Assembly: GCF_016863535.1 (NCBI RefSeq)
Contig: NZ_BOPB01000010.1
Location: 1 to 64,000, forward strand
DNA from: Micromonospora lutea
GTDB taxonomy: Bacteria; Actinomycetota; Actinomycetes; Mycobacteriales; Micromonosporaceae
Reading direction: 5' to 3'
DNA length: 64,000 bases
Position numbers and translations under genes: made by a program. This document shows, one piece after another, positions 26,026 to 35,142 of this stretch. How positions within the stretch are numbered: the first letter of the stretch is position 1; every line of letters begins with the position of its first letter. Below the pieces are notes generated by a model, which saw nothing but the letters and a program-made list of their open reading frames with translations, did no database searches and was not told the DNA's origin.

Positions 26026-26433
26026 TTACGACCGCACCGCATCCCGGGGCAGCGGCACCAGCGCCGCCCCCACCCGTTCCACCAGCAACGCCATCTCGTA
26101 ACCCACCTGGCCGACGTCGCAGCTACGCGCCGCGAGCACCGCCATCGACGACCCGTCACTGATGGACATCAGGAACAGGTAGCCGCTGTCCATCTCGATC
26201 ACTGTCTGCAACACCCCGCCGGCGCTGAACATCCGCGCGGCACCCTCGGTCAGGCTCACCACGCCGGAGGTGATCGCGGCGAGCTGATCCGCCCGATCCG
26301 TCGGCAGGTCGCGCGAAGAGGCGAGCAACAGCCCGTCCGCGGACACCGCCACCACGTGGGCGATGCCCGCCACGCTGTCGGCGAAGTTGCTGAGCAGCCA
26401 ACCCATATCCTGTATGGCAGCTGGCCTGTTCAT
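26026..26433 (-). CDS. cvnB: Conservon roadblock/LC7 protein CvnB
   Basis: A 135-aa roadblock/LC7-domain protein (LLSNFADSVAGIAHVVAVSADGLLLASS opening; GYLFLMSISDGSSMAVLA core), the likely GTPase-activating or scaffold partner of CvnD. It overlaps cvnA by 4 bp (ATGA). Length is typical for CvnB. Confidence 0.94.
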   Translation of the reverse strand: MNRPAAIQDMGWLLSNFADSVAGIAHVVAVSADGLLLASSRDLPTDRADQLAAITSGVVSLTEGAARMFSAGGVLQTVIEMDSGYLFLMSISDGSSMAVLAARSCDVGQVGYEMALLVERVGAALVPLPRDAVRS

Positions 26434-29400
26434 CGGCTCGTCTCCTTGGTCGAGGTGCTGTTCTGACTCGCCCCGGCCGTCCGGCCACGCTGGACGCCGC
26501 GGTGGTAGGCCGACAGCAGACCGCGTACTTCGTCGGGGGTTCGGCGGCCGTGCTCACGCCCGCTGCGGGGCTCGATGCCACCGGGCACGAGCTGCGCCTG
26601 GGGCACCCGCTTCGGCAGCCCCGACCGGGTCGTCCCAGCGGGGGTGGGCTCGGCCGCCTGGCTGGCCCGTGACCAGCCCTCGTCGGCCGCCGTCCGCCAG
26701 GCGTCGTCCTGCGGCTGGCCGGTTTCGGGCCGGGCGGACTGCGGCGGAGCGGACTGCGGTGCCGGCGGGGGCGGGGTCACCGGCGCGCTCGGCGCCGGAG
26801 TGGTCGTGCTGGCGGACGAGGAAGTGTACGACGGTGGCGGCGCGGGCGTCGCGGCGGCGGCCGCACCCGGCGTGCGGGTTGGCAACGGGCTCCGTCCCCT
26901 GGTGGGCTCGACAGGAGGCGCCGGTGGCACGGCGGCCGCCTGCGGTGTCGGCTCGTCGAACTGCGGCCGACTGAAGATCGTGGTGACGTCGTTTCCGTGC
27001 GACCGGAACCAGACCGCCTCCATCTCCCGGAAGATCGGCGCCTCGGAGGTCTGCTCGGGTGGGACGGTGATCGGACGCGTCGCGGGTGGGGCGGTGGCGG
27101 CCAGGCTGGCACCCAGCCCACGGAACCCGGAGCCGTCACCGCCACTGCCGGGCTGCTGACCGGCGGTCGGCGCGAATCCCGTCGGTGCGGCGACCCCGGC
27201 GCCCGCGACCGGTCCCACCGGCAGTCCGGGCGCGGCGAACTGGCTGTGATCGGTACCCCGGCTCGGCAACGGGTCGAGCGTGGGCTGCGCGACGGTTGGC
27301 GTACCCGCGCTGAAGCCATTGAAGGCCGGCGGCGGTGTACGGGTCGGCGGCGGGTCGGCGGGAGCCGCCTCCCGGACCGGCCAGGGGGTGCCGGAGGACG
27401 TTCCGTCGTGCCAGCGGTCCACCAGCGTCGCGGTGTTGCCGCGCCCCGTGACGCCAGCCGAATCTCCACGGCCCGCCGACGCGAGCGGGGGCTGCTCGAC
27501 CGCGAGCGGCTGCCGGGGCCGGGTGATCGCCTGGTCGCGTCCGCGCAGGCTGGGTAGCACCACGGTGGCGGCGGGCAGGGTGACCTGCGCGACGGTGCCG
27601 CCCTCGACGTTGCGCCGCAACTCGACCCGGATGCTGTAGCGGGCCGCCAGGCGGCTGACCACCGCCAGACCCATCAGGCGGAACGCCGAGACGTCGACCG
27701 CGGACGGCGCGGCGAGCCGCCGGTTGAGTGAATCCAACTGCTCGTCGGAAAGGCCGAGACCCCGATCCTCGATCTGGATGAGCACGTAGTCCCGGATCCG
27801 TCGCCCGTCGGCGACCACCGTGGTGTTGGGCGGCGAAAACCGGGTGGCGTTGTCGAGCAGTTCGGCCACCAGCCGCACCACGTCGTTGACCGCGTGGGCC
27901 GCCACCGACACGTCGGTGTCGACGGTCCCGAACTCGATCCGGTTGTAGAGCTCCACCTCGGACTGCGCGGCCCGGAGCACATCCACCAGCAGAGCGTCGT
28001 CGCGGCGCGGCACGGCCGAGTCCGCCCCGGCCAGCACGAGCAGGTTCTCGTCGTTGCGGCGCATCCGGGTGGCGAGGTGGTCGAGTTCGAAGAGCTGGGC
28101 GAGCCGCTTCGGGTCCTCCTCGCCGCGCTCGATCGCGTCCAGCTCGCCGATCATGCGGTCGACCAGAGTCTGACTGCGTCGGGCCAGGTTCAGGAACATC
28201 GCGGAGACACTGGTCCGCAGGGCCGCCTGTTCGGCCGCGACCCGGACCGCCTCACGGTGCACGACGTTGAAGGCCGAGGCGACCTGACCCACCTCGTCGC
28301 GGTTGTTGAGCTGGATCGGATCGCGTACCTCGCGAACGATCTCGTCGACGCTGCCGTCGCTGACGTTGCCCATCCCCTGTAGCCGACGCACCGCCTCCGG
28401 CAGGTCGTGGTTGGCCACGGAGAGCGCACCCTCTCGCAGCCGACGCAGGGAGTGGTTCAACGAGCGGGCCAGCACCACGGCCAGGGTCACCGCGATGATC
28501 AGCGTGAGCAGCACCAGCGTCGTCTCGACGACGGCCTGCCGGGTGACGTCCGAGCGGGCCTGCTCGGCCTGGGCGAGCAGGCGGTCCTGCAGCTCGATCT
28601 CGGCCCACCGCATCAGCTCGTTGACCGCGCCGATCGCTGCCGTGGCCTCCTGCGCGGTGAACGGCGAGCGTTGGTTCACCGACCGGCTGATGTCACTGGC
28701 GATCCGGTCGGCCAGCACCACCGCGTCGCCGGAAACGGTGCTCTCGACCAACGCACGCTGCACCGGATCGGCGGCGAGCGAGAAGGCAACCAACGCCTCC
28801 TGCTGCCCGGTGAGGGTGGCCACGAAGGCGGAGAACTGCTCGCTGTCCAGCCGGCCGTTGCTGAGTGCGGTGAAGACGACCGCTTCTTCCTCGGCGACGG
28901 CCGCCTTCGCCCGGGCGAAGGCGGCGACCGCCCGGCGGGTGTCACCGAGTGCCTCGTCGCCGGGCAGTTGGGCCAGCCCGTCGCCGTAGCCGACCAGGTC
29001 GCTGAGGACCACGCCGTACCGCAACGCCGCCTCGGCGACCTCCATCTGCTCGCGGGCGAGCACTTCCTGGCGGGTGCCGTCGAGAGTGTCCAGGTGCGCG
29101 TCGATGGCCGTCAGTCGGGCGCGGATCGCCGCGGGCGGGTCACCGAGCTTGGCGCGCTCCGCGCGGTACTCGTCGATCCGCTGTTGGGTCTCCCGCACCC
29201 GCAGGTTGTACGCGTCGGCCCGCTGCTGCGGTGCGGCGAGGTAGGCCGCCGCCGCCATCCGTTCGGCGTGCAGGTCGTTCGTCAGCGCGGAGACATTGAT
29301 GGACAGGGCCGTGAGTGTGCGGGCCTGACTCGCGTCGTAGGCACCCTCGACAACGGAGACCAGGCGGACCGTGGCCAACGCGATGACCGCCGCCACCGGA

Positions 29401-29519
29401 ACGACCAGAATCAATGCCAGCTTGGACCGGATCCGGGCGTCGCGCAGCCGGGGCAGCCGAGCGCCTTTTTTCTGCGCGGCTTCACCACTGGCGGGCAGGG
29501 TCGTCGGTCCGGTGCTCAC
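26430..29519 (-). CDS. cvnA: Conservon sensor histidine kinase CvnA with NIT-like input
   Basis: A 1029-aa membrane kinase. A transmembrane helix near residues 32-58 is followed by an extracellular helical nitrate/nitrite-sensing (NIT)-like domain (about 60-320), a second membrane helix (about 325-350), HAMP, an H-box region (ELDHLATRMRRNDENLLVL, about 478-496) and a HATPase (ELLDNATRFSPP, DRGLGLS, about 540-660). About 370 residues of Pro/Thr/Ala-rich disordered tail complete it. GTG 29519 after GGAGG is preferred over a longer frame. First gene of the conservon, convergent with the nitrate operon. Confidence 0.9.
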   Translation of the reverse strand: MSTGPTTLPASGEAAQKKGARLPRLRDARIRSKLALILVVPVAAVIALATVRLVSVVEGAYDASQARTLTALSINVSALTNDLHAERMAAAAYLAAPQQRADAYNLRVRETQQRIDEYRAERAKLGDPPAAIRARLTAIDAHLDTLDGTRQEVLAREQMEVAEAALRYGVVLSDLVGYGDGLAQLPGDEALGDTRRAVAAFARAKAAVAEEEAVVFTALSNGRLDSEQFSAFVATLTGQQEALVAFSLAADPVQRALVESTVSGDAVVLADRIASDISRSVNQRSPFTAQEATAAIGAVNELMRWAEIELQDRLLAQAEQARSDVTRQAVVETTLVLLTLIIAVTLAVVLARSLNHSLRRLREGALSVANHDLPEAVRRLQGMGNVSDGSVDEIVREVRDPIQLNNRDEVGQVASAFNVVHREAVRVAAEQAALRTSVSAMFLNLARRSQTLVDRMIGELDAIERGEEDPKRLAQLFELDHLATRMRRNDENLLVLAGADSAVPRRDDALLVDVLRAAQSEVELYNRIEFGTVDTDVSVAAHAVNDVVRLVAELLDNATRFSPPNTTVVADGRRIRDYVLIQIEDRGLGLSDEQLDSLNRRLAAPSAVDVSAFRLMGLAVVSRLAARYSIRVELRRNVEGGTVAQVTLPAATVVLPSLRGRDQAITRPRQPLAVEQPPLASAGRGDSAGVTGRGNTATLVDRWHDGTSSGTPWPVREAAPADPPPTRTPPPAFNGFSAGTPTVAQPTLDPLPSRGTDHSQFAAPGLPVGPVAGAGVAAPTGFAPTAGQQPGSGGDGSGFRGLGASLAATAPPATRPITVPPEQTSEAPIFREMEAVWFRSHGNDVTTIFSRPQFDEPTPQAAAVPPAPPVEPTRGRSPLPTRTPGAAAAATPAPPPSYTSSSASTTTPAPSAPVTPPPPAPQSAPPQSARPETGQPQDDAWRTAADEGWSRASQAAEPTPAGTTRSGLPKRVPQAQLVPGGIEPRSGREHGRRTPDEVRGLLSAYHRGVQRGRTAGASQNSTSTKETSR

Positions 29520-29961
29520 GACATCGCCTCCGTCGTTTTCTTCCCGCCAGAACCGCCGACCCGTGCGTGGAGCGACGGCCGGCGCCATGCGCGGCACGGC
29601 CGCGATTTCATCAGACGAGATCGTGTTTGGGAAGCCGCAGGCGGGCAGGAAACGGTCGGACGGCATGCAACCTGTGATCCGGTCAACTAATACCTACATT
29701 TCCACAACGCCCCTGAACAGGGCATGTAACTCCAGAGTGGTCAAGCGTGTCGGCACAGTGAGCATTTGAAAACATTTGGTTACGCCAACATGTGGGATCG
29801 GCGTCCCGAAACGTCTTCGCTGACCCGCTTGACCGCAGGGCCCGGCATTGGCAAGGTTTTGCAGGCTTCGCGCACACGGTACGGCAGAGCCGTCTCATTA
29901 TCCACAGAGGACGGCTGAGCCACCGATCAGCGGGCCCCCGTGCCGCATCAGGAGGACCGAG
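29520..29961. other. Divergent intergenic region, cvnA / binding lipoprotein
   Basis: A 442-bp AT-richer stretch, especially 29680-29800. It should hold the promoters of the conservon and of the divergent lipoprotein gene. It contains TTGACC words on both strands and a TTATCCACA site inside an inverted repeat (29888-29916). No gene-like frame or RNA gene was recognised. Confidence 0.45.
29888..29916 (+). promoter_or_regulatory. TTATCCACA (DnaA-box consensus) within an inverted repeat
   Basis: The exact DnaA-box consensus TTATCCACA lies at 29898-29906, flanked by perfect 7-bp inverted arms AGCCGTC (29888-29894) and GACGGCT (29910-29916). It is 46-74 bp upstream of the likely TTG start of the lipoprotein gene. 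It may be an operator or a DnaA-binding site; function not shown. Confidence 0.35.
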
Positions 29962-31143
29962 TTGACCCCCTTCCGCTCCGCGACCGCCACGGCGCTCGTG
30001 TCGACCCTGCTCGCCACCACCCTCGTCGGTTGTCAGTTCGGCGGGGACGAGCAGGACACGAGCCCGATCGTGATCGCCGCCGACCTGGAACTCTCCGGTG
30101 CTGCGGCCGGGGTCGGCAAGGCGTACCGGCAGGCCCTGGAACTGAAGGTCGAGCAGTTGAACGCCTCCGGCGCACTCAACGGCCGTAAGGTCGACCTATT
30201 GTTGAAGGACAACAGGTCCGACGCCAGTGAGTCGCTGCGGAACATCGTCGACTTCAGCAACGATAAGCGGGTCACCGCCATCATCATGGGTGGCTGCAAC
30301 GAATGCGCTGTCGGTGCGGTGCGTACGGTCAATGAGAAGCAGATCCCGACCATCGCGCTCGCTGCGGCCGGCGCTGTGGTGAACCCGGTCGCGGAACGCC
30401 GCTACATGTTCAAGCTGGCCCCCAACGCCGACGACAACGCCGCAGCGCTCACCGTCGAACTGCGCCGCCGCAACATCGAGCGGGTCGGCCTGCTGCGCAG
30501 CGACGACGCCTACGGCCAGGAGGGGGCCAAGGCCCTGCGCCGCGAGTTCGGCAAGGTCGGCATCCAGGTGCTGGCCGAGGCATCCGTCCGGGGCACCGAC
30601 ACGGAACTGGACGGCCCCGCCGGCAGGCTGGTCTCGGCCGACCCCGACGCTGTGGTCATCTGGACCCCTCCGGAGCAGGCGATGCTCGCGTCCAGCGCGG
30701 TCAAGCGGCTCAGCTACACCGGTGCCCTGTTCCTCGACGCCGCAGCCGCGGGTGACCTCTTCCTCGGCTCGGCCGCGCGGTCCGCAGAGCGGGCCACCCT
30801 GGTCTTCACCCAGACGATGGTGATCGACGACGTCATCGCGACCACCCCCGCGAAGGCCGCACGACGTCAGTGGTTCCAGGCCTACACGGCCCAGTTCGGC
30901 GGCTACCACGGCTCCTCGTCGTTCGCCGCGGACGCGATCCAGCTCATCGCCGACGCGGAGCTGCGGGCCGGCGGCCCCGTCGGCGAGGTCGACCGGGACC
31001 GCCTCCGCGACGTGCTGGAAACCTCCCAGATGGACGGCCTGTCCGGTCCGATCCGGATGACGCCGGACAACCACTCCGGGCTGATGCCGCAGGCGCTGAC
31101 GACCCTGGTCGCCCGTAACGGCCGGTGGCGCCTGGCGAGCTGA
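29962..31143 (+). CDS. Type I periplasmic-binding lipoprotein (Leu/Ile/Val-binding fold)
   Basis: A 393-aa exported lipoprotein. The TTG at 29962 has GGAGG upstream and gives a signal peptide with lipobox LVGC near residue 23. The mature part has the branched-chain amino-acid/amide-binding fold (GGCNECAVGAVRTVNEKQIPTI; later GLLRSDDAYGQEGAKALRREF). No permease or ATPase of that type is adjacent, so it may be an orphan receptor or share a distant transporter. A longer frame upstream to 29848 lacks a signal-peptide start and is disfavoured. Confidence 0.85.
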   Translation: MTPFRSATATALVSTLLATTLVGCQFGGDEQDTSPIVIAADLELSGAAAGVGKAYRQALELKVEQLNASGALNGRKVDLLLKDNRSDASESLRNIVDFSNDKRVTAIIMGGCNECAVGAVRTVNEKQIPTIALAAAGAVVNPVAERRYMFKLAPNADDNAAALTVELRRRNIERVGLLRSDDAYGQEGAKALRREFGKVGIQVLAEASVRGTDTELDGPAGRLVSADPDAVVIWTPPEQAMLASSAVKRLSYTGALFLDAAAAGDLFLGSAARSAERATLVFTQTMVIDDVIATTPAKAARRQWFQAYTAQFGGYHGSSSFAADAIQLIADAELRAGGPVGEVDRDRLRDVLETSQMDGLSGPIRMTPDNHSGLMPQALTTLVARNGRWRLAS

Positions 31144-31158
31144 GCCGGCCCCGGTCGG

Positions 31159-32019
31159 TCAGCGGCTGGAGGTGGTTTCCCGCAGCCAGGGCAGGCTGCG
31201 CCGTTCCAGGAGGACCAGCGCGGCGTAGAGCAGGATGCTGACCAGGGCAACGAGGATGATCGCGGCCCAGGCGGTGGCGGTGTCACCGATGCCGGCGTAC
31301 TGCTGGACCACGTAACCGAGGCCGCCCTCACCGGCCTGGAACTCACCGATCACGGCACCGATCGCGGCCAGCGGCATGGCGACCTTCAGGCCCACGAAGA
31401 TCTGCGGTAGCGCGGCCGGGAAGCGGACCTTGCGAAACGCCTGCCAACGGGAGGCGTTCCAGGACCGCACCAGTTCGGCCAGTTCGGCCGGAGTGGTGGT
31501 CAGGCCGGTGGCGGTGGACAACACGATCGGAAAGAAGCAGAGCAGGAAGACCATGGTGAGGATCGGCTTCTGACCCCAACCGAGCGCCACCACCAGCAGC
31601 GGGCCAAGGGTGATCTTCGGAACCGCGTTGACCGCGACCAGCAGCGGGGTGAACATCCGCTCGACCGTCCGGGAGGCGGCCAACGCCAGGCCGATCAGCA
31701 CCCCGGCCACCGCGGAGAGCGCGAAGCCGATCAGGATCTCGCCGGTGGTGGCGAGGGTGTGCTCCAACAGTCTGGCCGGCCGTTCGGAGAACGCGGTGAA
31801 CACGTCACCGGGCGGTGGCATGGCGGCCGGGTGGATCAGCTCCAGCCGGGCCACCAGCCACCAGAGACCGAGCGCGATCAGCAGCCCGGCTGCCGGCAGC
31901 AGCGCGGCGGCCGTACCCGAGCGCAGGTCACCCGCTCGCCACCGTCGGCCACGCGCTGCGGCCGAAGGCTGCTCGGGTTCGAGCGTCGCCTCCGGCGGCC
32001 GTGGGCGGACGTCGGTCAT
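31159..32019 (-). CDS. ABC transporter permease (SsuC/TauC/ThiX family)
   Basis: A 286-aa inner-membrane permease with about six membrane segments. The coupling-helix EAA region is SWNASRWQAFRKVRFPAALP near residue 180. The ATG at 32019 follows AGGAGG. It lies 96 bp after the binding-protein gene, with a hairpin between them, and pairs with the ATPase encoded divergently at 33404. The family imports sulfonates, nitrate, cyanate, taurine or pyrimidines; substrate not defined here. Confidence 0.92.
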   Translation of the reverse strand: MTDVRPRPPEATLEPEQPSAAARGRRWRAGDLRSGTAAALLPAAGLLIALGLWWLVARLELIHPAAMPPPGDVFTAFSERPARLLEHTLATTGEILIGFALSAVAGVLIGLALAASRTVERMFTPLLVAVNAVPKITLGPLLVVALGWGQKPILTMVFLLCFFPIVLSTATGLTTTPAELAELVRSWNASRWQAFRKVRFPAALPQIFVGLKVAMPLAAIGAVIGEFQAGEGGLGYVVQQYAGIGDTATAWAAIILVALVSILLYAALVLLERRSLPWLRETTSSR

Positions 32020-32062
32020 CGGATCCTCCTGCGGTTCGGTGCCATCGTGAACGGGGAGCGGA

Positions 32063-32093
32063 GTACGCCGCACCGGCGAGCAGTGCGGCGTAC
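32063..32093 (-). terminator. Intercistronic hairpin between binding protein and permease
   Basis: An 11-bp perfect stem (32063-32073 / 32083-32093) with a 9-nt loop lies just after the binding-protein stop. Such stems often stabilise the upstream message or reduce read-through, so that more binding protein than permease is made. Confidence 0.6.
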
Positions 32094-32114
32094 CTCCGTG
32101 CGATACGAGCGACC

Positions 32115-33137
32115 TCAGGCCTTCGGCGCGAGGTTGAAGTCGATGATCTGATCGGGGGTGAGGTCCGACTTCAGGGCACCGGCACCGCGCAGGATCGCGA
32201 TGCTCTTGGCGACCCGGCCGCTGTCCAGCGTGCCCAGTGCGGTGCCCGAGTTGCTGGACCGGACGTAGCCGGCCATCAGCTGCAGCTCGGCGGCAGCCGC
32301 CGCAGGTACGACCGCCTCGGCGTTCTTGGCCAGGATCTCGGCCGCCTCGTCGGGGTGCTCCAAGGCGTACTCCAGGCCCTTGAGCACCGCCTCGGTGAAC
32401 CGCTTGACCTGCTCGGGCTTCTCGCTGGCGTACTGCTTCGAGGTGATCAGCACATTGCCGTAGAGGTCCTGCATCACGTTGCTGTACGGCAGCAGAACCG
32501 CCTTCTTCTTGGTCACCGTCTCGATGGTCGGCTGACCGACGACGAACTGGCCGATGCCGTCCACCGAACCGGAGGCCAGGGTGCCCATCAGGGTCTGCGC
32601 CTCACCGTTGACCCACTTCACCTTGGTGTAGTCGATGCCGGCCATCCGCGCGTACGTCGGGAAGAGGTTGCGGACCACCGAGCCGGGGGTGTCGGCGAGA
32701 GTCTTGCCCTCCAGGTCCTTCGGCGTGGTGATGCCGGTCCCGTCGACCGTGGCGATGGCCGCCATGGTGCGCTGCTGAATAGCGGCCACCGCGACGAAGT
32801 CCTTGGCGTCGCCGTTGCCGAGCTGGAGCAGCCCACCGGTCAGGTCGATCGGGCCGAAGTGCGCCTGACCGCCGACGATGGTCTGGATAACGGCGCCGGT
32901 GCCCTGCCCCGGCTTGATCTCCACGTCGAAGCCGGCGTCCTTGAAGTAGCCCTTCTCCTTGGCCACCCAGGCGTAGGAGTCGCGTCCGAAGTTGCCGAAC
33001 GAGGTGAGGTACGTCACTTGCTCCAGGGAGGAGCCGACGTTGTCGCCGTCAGCGTCGTCCGAGCTGCTGCACGCGGAGACCAGGGCCAGGGCGGTGGCGA
33101 TCGTAGCCGCGGCGACCGTACGGGTCAGCCTTCTCAT
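32115..33137 (-). CDS. ABC substrate-binding lipoprotein (NMT1/SsuA-like)
   Basis: A 340-aa exported lipoprotein with signal peptide and lipobox LVSAC near residue 22. The mature domain is the type II binding fold of NMT1/THI5-SsuA-TauA proteins (YLTSFGNFGRDSYAWVAKEKG; VGGQAHFGPIDL; KTLADTPGSVVRNLFP). The ATG at 33137 was chosen because it starts the signal peptide; an in-frame longer form has none. Ligand uncertain: a pyrimidine/thiamine precursor is possible since a thi operon is 4 kb away, but there is no TPP riboswitch here and sulfonates are equally possible. Confidence 0.88.
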   Translation of the reverse strand: MRRLTRTVAAATIATALALVSACSSSDDADGDNVGSSLEQVTYLTSFGNFGRDSYAWVAKEKGYFKDAGFDVEIKPGQGTGAVIQTIVGGQAHFGPIDLTGGLLQLGNGDAKDFVAVAAIQQRTMAAIATVDGTGITTPKDLEGKTLADTPGSVVRNLFPTYARMAGIDYTKVKWVNGEAQTLMGTLASGSVDGIGQFVVGQPTIETVTKKKAVLLPYSNVMQDLYGNVLITSKQYASEKPEQVKRFTEAVLKGLEYALEHPDEAAEILAKNAEAVVPAAAAAELQLMAGYVRSSNSGTALGTLDSGRVAKSIAILRGAGALKSDLTPDQIIDFNLAPKA

Positions 33138-33403
33138 CAATGCACCTTGTCCTTTCCAACCGGGGCGTCGGGCCGCCGGGAGGGAGTTGTCGGGGCGGCA
33201 CCGGCAGCCGGATGGAAGCCGACACCGCGTATCGAGGGGGACTCTCGCGGGCACAGCGTACGAGAACCCCATCTATGCGACGCCAGGCGTACCGTGTTGC
33301 GGAACGGATACAAAGTGTTGTCCACCCCGGACGGTGCGATACAGGACACGGGCCGATAGCCTTTGCCAGTTCCTGACTTTCCACTCAGGGGAGGCACGTC
33401 GGC
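33138..33403. promoter_or_regulatory. Divergent promoter region of the ABC/LLM cluster
   Basis: A 266-bp gap between divergently transcribed binding protein and ATPase genes must hold both promoters and any shared operator. The AT-richer part is around 33295-33350. No riboswitch (TPP, SAM, cobalamin) and no clear operator palindrome could be recognised. Confidence 0.45.
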
Positions 33404-34189
33404 ATGATCCGACTCTCCGAGGTGTCTCGCACCTTCGACGGCCGCGCCGGCCGGGTCGAGGCGCTGCGAGGTATCGATCTCGACGTCGCCGACGGCGAGT
33501 TCGTCGCCGTACTCGGGCGCTCCGGATGCGGCAAGTCCACGCTGCTGCGGCTGATCTCCGGTCTGATCCCGGTCACCTCCGGCGAGGTCACCGTCGCCGG
33601 CAAGCCGGTCACCGGACCACGCCGGGACATCGCCATGCTGTTCCAGCGGCCGGCCCTGCTCCCCTGGCGCACCGTCCTGGACAACGTCCTGCTGCCGGTG
33701 GAGGTGTTCGGCTGGAAGCGCGCCGCGCACCGCGACCGGGCCCGGGACCTGCTCGACCTGGCCGGGCTGTCCGGCTTCGAGAAGCGGCTGCCACACGAGC
33801 TGTCCGGCGGCATGCAGCAGCGGGTCTCGTTGTGCCGGTCGCTGATCGGCGACCCCCGGGTCATGCTGATGGACGAGCCCTTCTCCGCGCTCGACGCGCT
33901 CACCCGCGAGGAACTCGCCGGCGAGCTCCAGCGGGTGCACATGCGCAACGGCGCAACTGTCGTCTTCGTCACCCACTCCATCGACGAGGCGGTGCTGCTC
34001 GCCGACCGGGTGATGGTGCTCAGCCCGCGCCCCGGCCGCGTCCGCAAGGTCGTCGAGGTGACCATTCCCCGCCCACGCACCCTGGGTCGCAACGCTCATC
34101 TGGCGGAGGTCGCCCAGGTGAGTGCCGACCTGCACGAGCTGCTGATGGAACGCGACCAGCCGGCGGGAGCCGGCGCGGAGGGACGATGA
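33404..34189 (+). CDS. ABC transporter ATPase (SsuB/TauB family)
   Basis: A 261-aa ATP-binding subunit: Walker A GRSGCGKST near residues 38-46, Q-loop MLFQRPALLPWRTV near 81, signature LSGGMQQR near 130, Walker B VMLMDEPFSALDAL near 151 and switch His VTHSID near 188. Family and gene content make it the motor for the permease and binding protein encoded on the other strand. It starts the operon ATPase-LLM-cupin and overlaps the LLM gene by 4 bp. Confidence 0.94.
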   Translation: MIRLSEVSRTFDGRAGRVEALRGIDLDVADGEFVAVLGRSGCGKSTLLRLISGLIPVTSGEVTVAGKPVTGPRRDIAMLFQRPALLPWRTVLDNVLLPVEVFGWKRAAHRDRARDLLDLAGLSGFEKRLPHELSGGMQQRVSLCRSLIGDPRVMLMDEPFSALDALTREELAGELQRVHMRNGATVVFVTHSIDEAVLLADRVMVLSPRPGRVRKVVEVTIPRPRTLGRNAHLAEVAQVSADLHELLMERDQPAGAGAEGR

Positions 34190-35142
34190 GCATGCGGGTG
34201 TCCGTCTTCACGGAGCCGCACCGGGGTGCTACCTACGATGACCAGCTCCACTTCGCCCAACTCGCCGAGCAGGGCGGCTTCGACGCCTTCCTCCGGGCCG
34301 ATCACTACCAGGCCATGAGCGACGAGCCCGCCCCACCCGGACCCACCGACGCCTGGCTGACTCTGGCGGCGCTCGCCCGGGAAACCAGCCGGATCCGGCT
34401 CGGCACGCTGGTCACCTCGGCGACCTTCCGGCTCCCCGGTCCGCTGGCGGTGATGGTGGCCCAGGTCGACCAGATGAGTGGCGGTCGGGTCGAGTTGGGC
34501 ATCGGTGCCGGCTGGTACGCCCGGGAGCACGTCTCGTACGGCATCCCCTTTCCCGGCGCCAGCGAACGCTTCGACCGCCTCGCCGAACAGCTCGACGTGA
34601 TCACCGGTCTGTGGCGCACCCCGTCCGGCGGGACCTTCAACTACGTCGGTGACCACTACCGGCTCACCGACTGTCCGGCCCTGCCCAGACCGGTGCAGAC
34701 CCCGGGCCCCCCGGTAATCATCGGCGGGCGCGGCCCGAAGCGCACCCCGGAGCTCGCCGCCCGGTACGCCGACGAGTTCAACGTCCCCTTCACCAGCGTC
34801 GAGCAGGCCCGCGAGGCGTACGGGCGGGTGCAGGAGGCGTGTCAACGGGTCGACCGGGCCGGCAGCGGGCGACCGCCGTTGACGCTCTCCGCTGGCATCG
34901 TGGTGGCGATCGGACGCACCGACAGCGAAGCTCGACGCCGGGCGGCGCCACTGCACGTCAAGAGCGCCCTGCCGCCCGAGGACCCGGTGGTCGGCTCGCC
35001 GCAGCAGCTGATCGACCGGATCGGCGAGTTCGCGGCGATCGGCACCACCCGGGTGCACCTACGCCTGATCGACCTCACCGACCTGGACCACCTGGAGCTG
35101 ATCGCCGCCGAGGTGCTCCCCCGACTGGATGGAATCCGATGA
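34186..35142 (+). CDS. LLM-class flavin/F420-dependent oxidoreductase
   Basis: A 318-aa TIM-barrel luciferase-like protein: LAEQGGFDAFLRADHY near residues 27-42, IRLGTLVTSATFRLPG, then GGRVELGIGAGWYAREH near 100 and the family pattern PVIIGGRGPKRTPELAARYAD. Actinobacterial members with this layout mostly use F420, others FMN. Tight coupling to a transporter ATPase (4-bp overlap) suggests it acts on the imported compound. Exact reaction unknown. Confidence 0.88.
   Translation: MSMRVSVFTEPHRGATYDDQLHFAQLAEQGGFDAFLRADHYQAMSDEPAPPGPTDAWLTLAALARETSRIRLGTLVTSATFRLPGPLAVMVAQVDQMSGGRVELGIGAGWYAREHVSYGIPFPGASERFDRLAEQLDVITGLWRTPSGGTFNYVGDHYRLTDCPALPRPVQTPGPPVIIGGRGPKRTPELAARYADEFNVPFTSVEQAREAYGRVQEACQRVDRAGSGRPPLTLSAGIVVAIGRTDSEARRRAAPLHVKSALPPEDPVVGSPQQLIDRIGEFAAIGTTRVHLRLIDLTDLDHLELIAAEVLPRLDGIR

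Noticed and set aside
33138-33403. TPP riboswitch before the ABC transporter genes
   Set aside because: Neither CTGAGA nor the ACCTGATC-type segment occurs on either strand.
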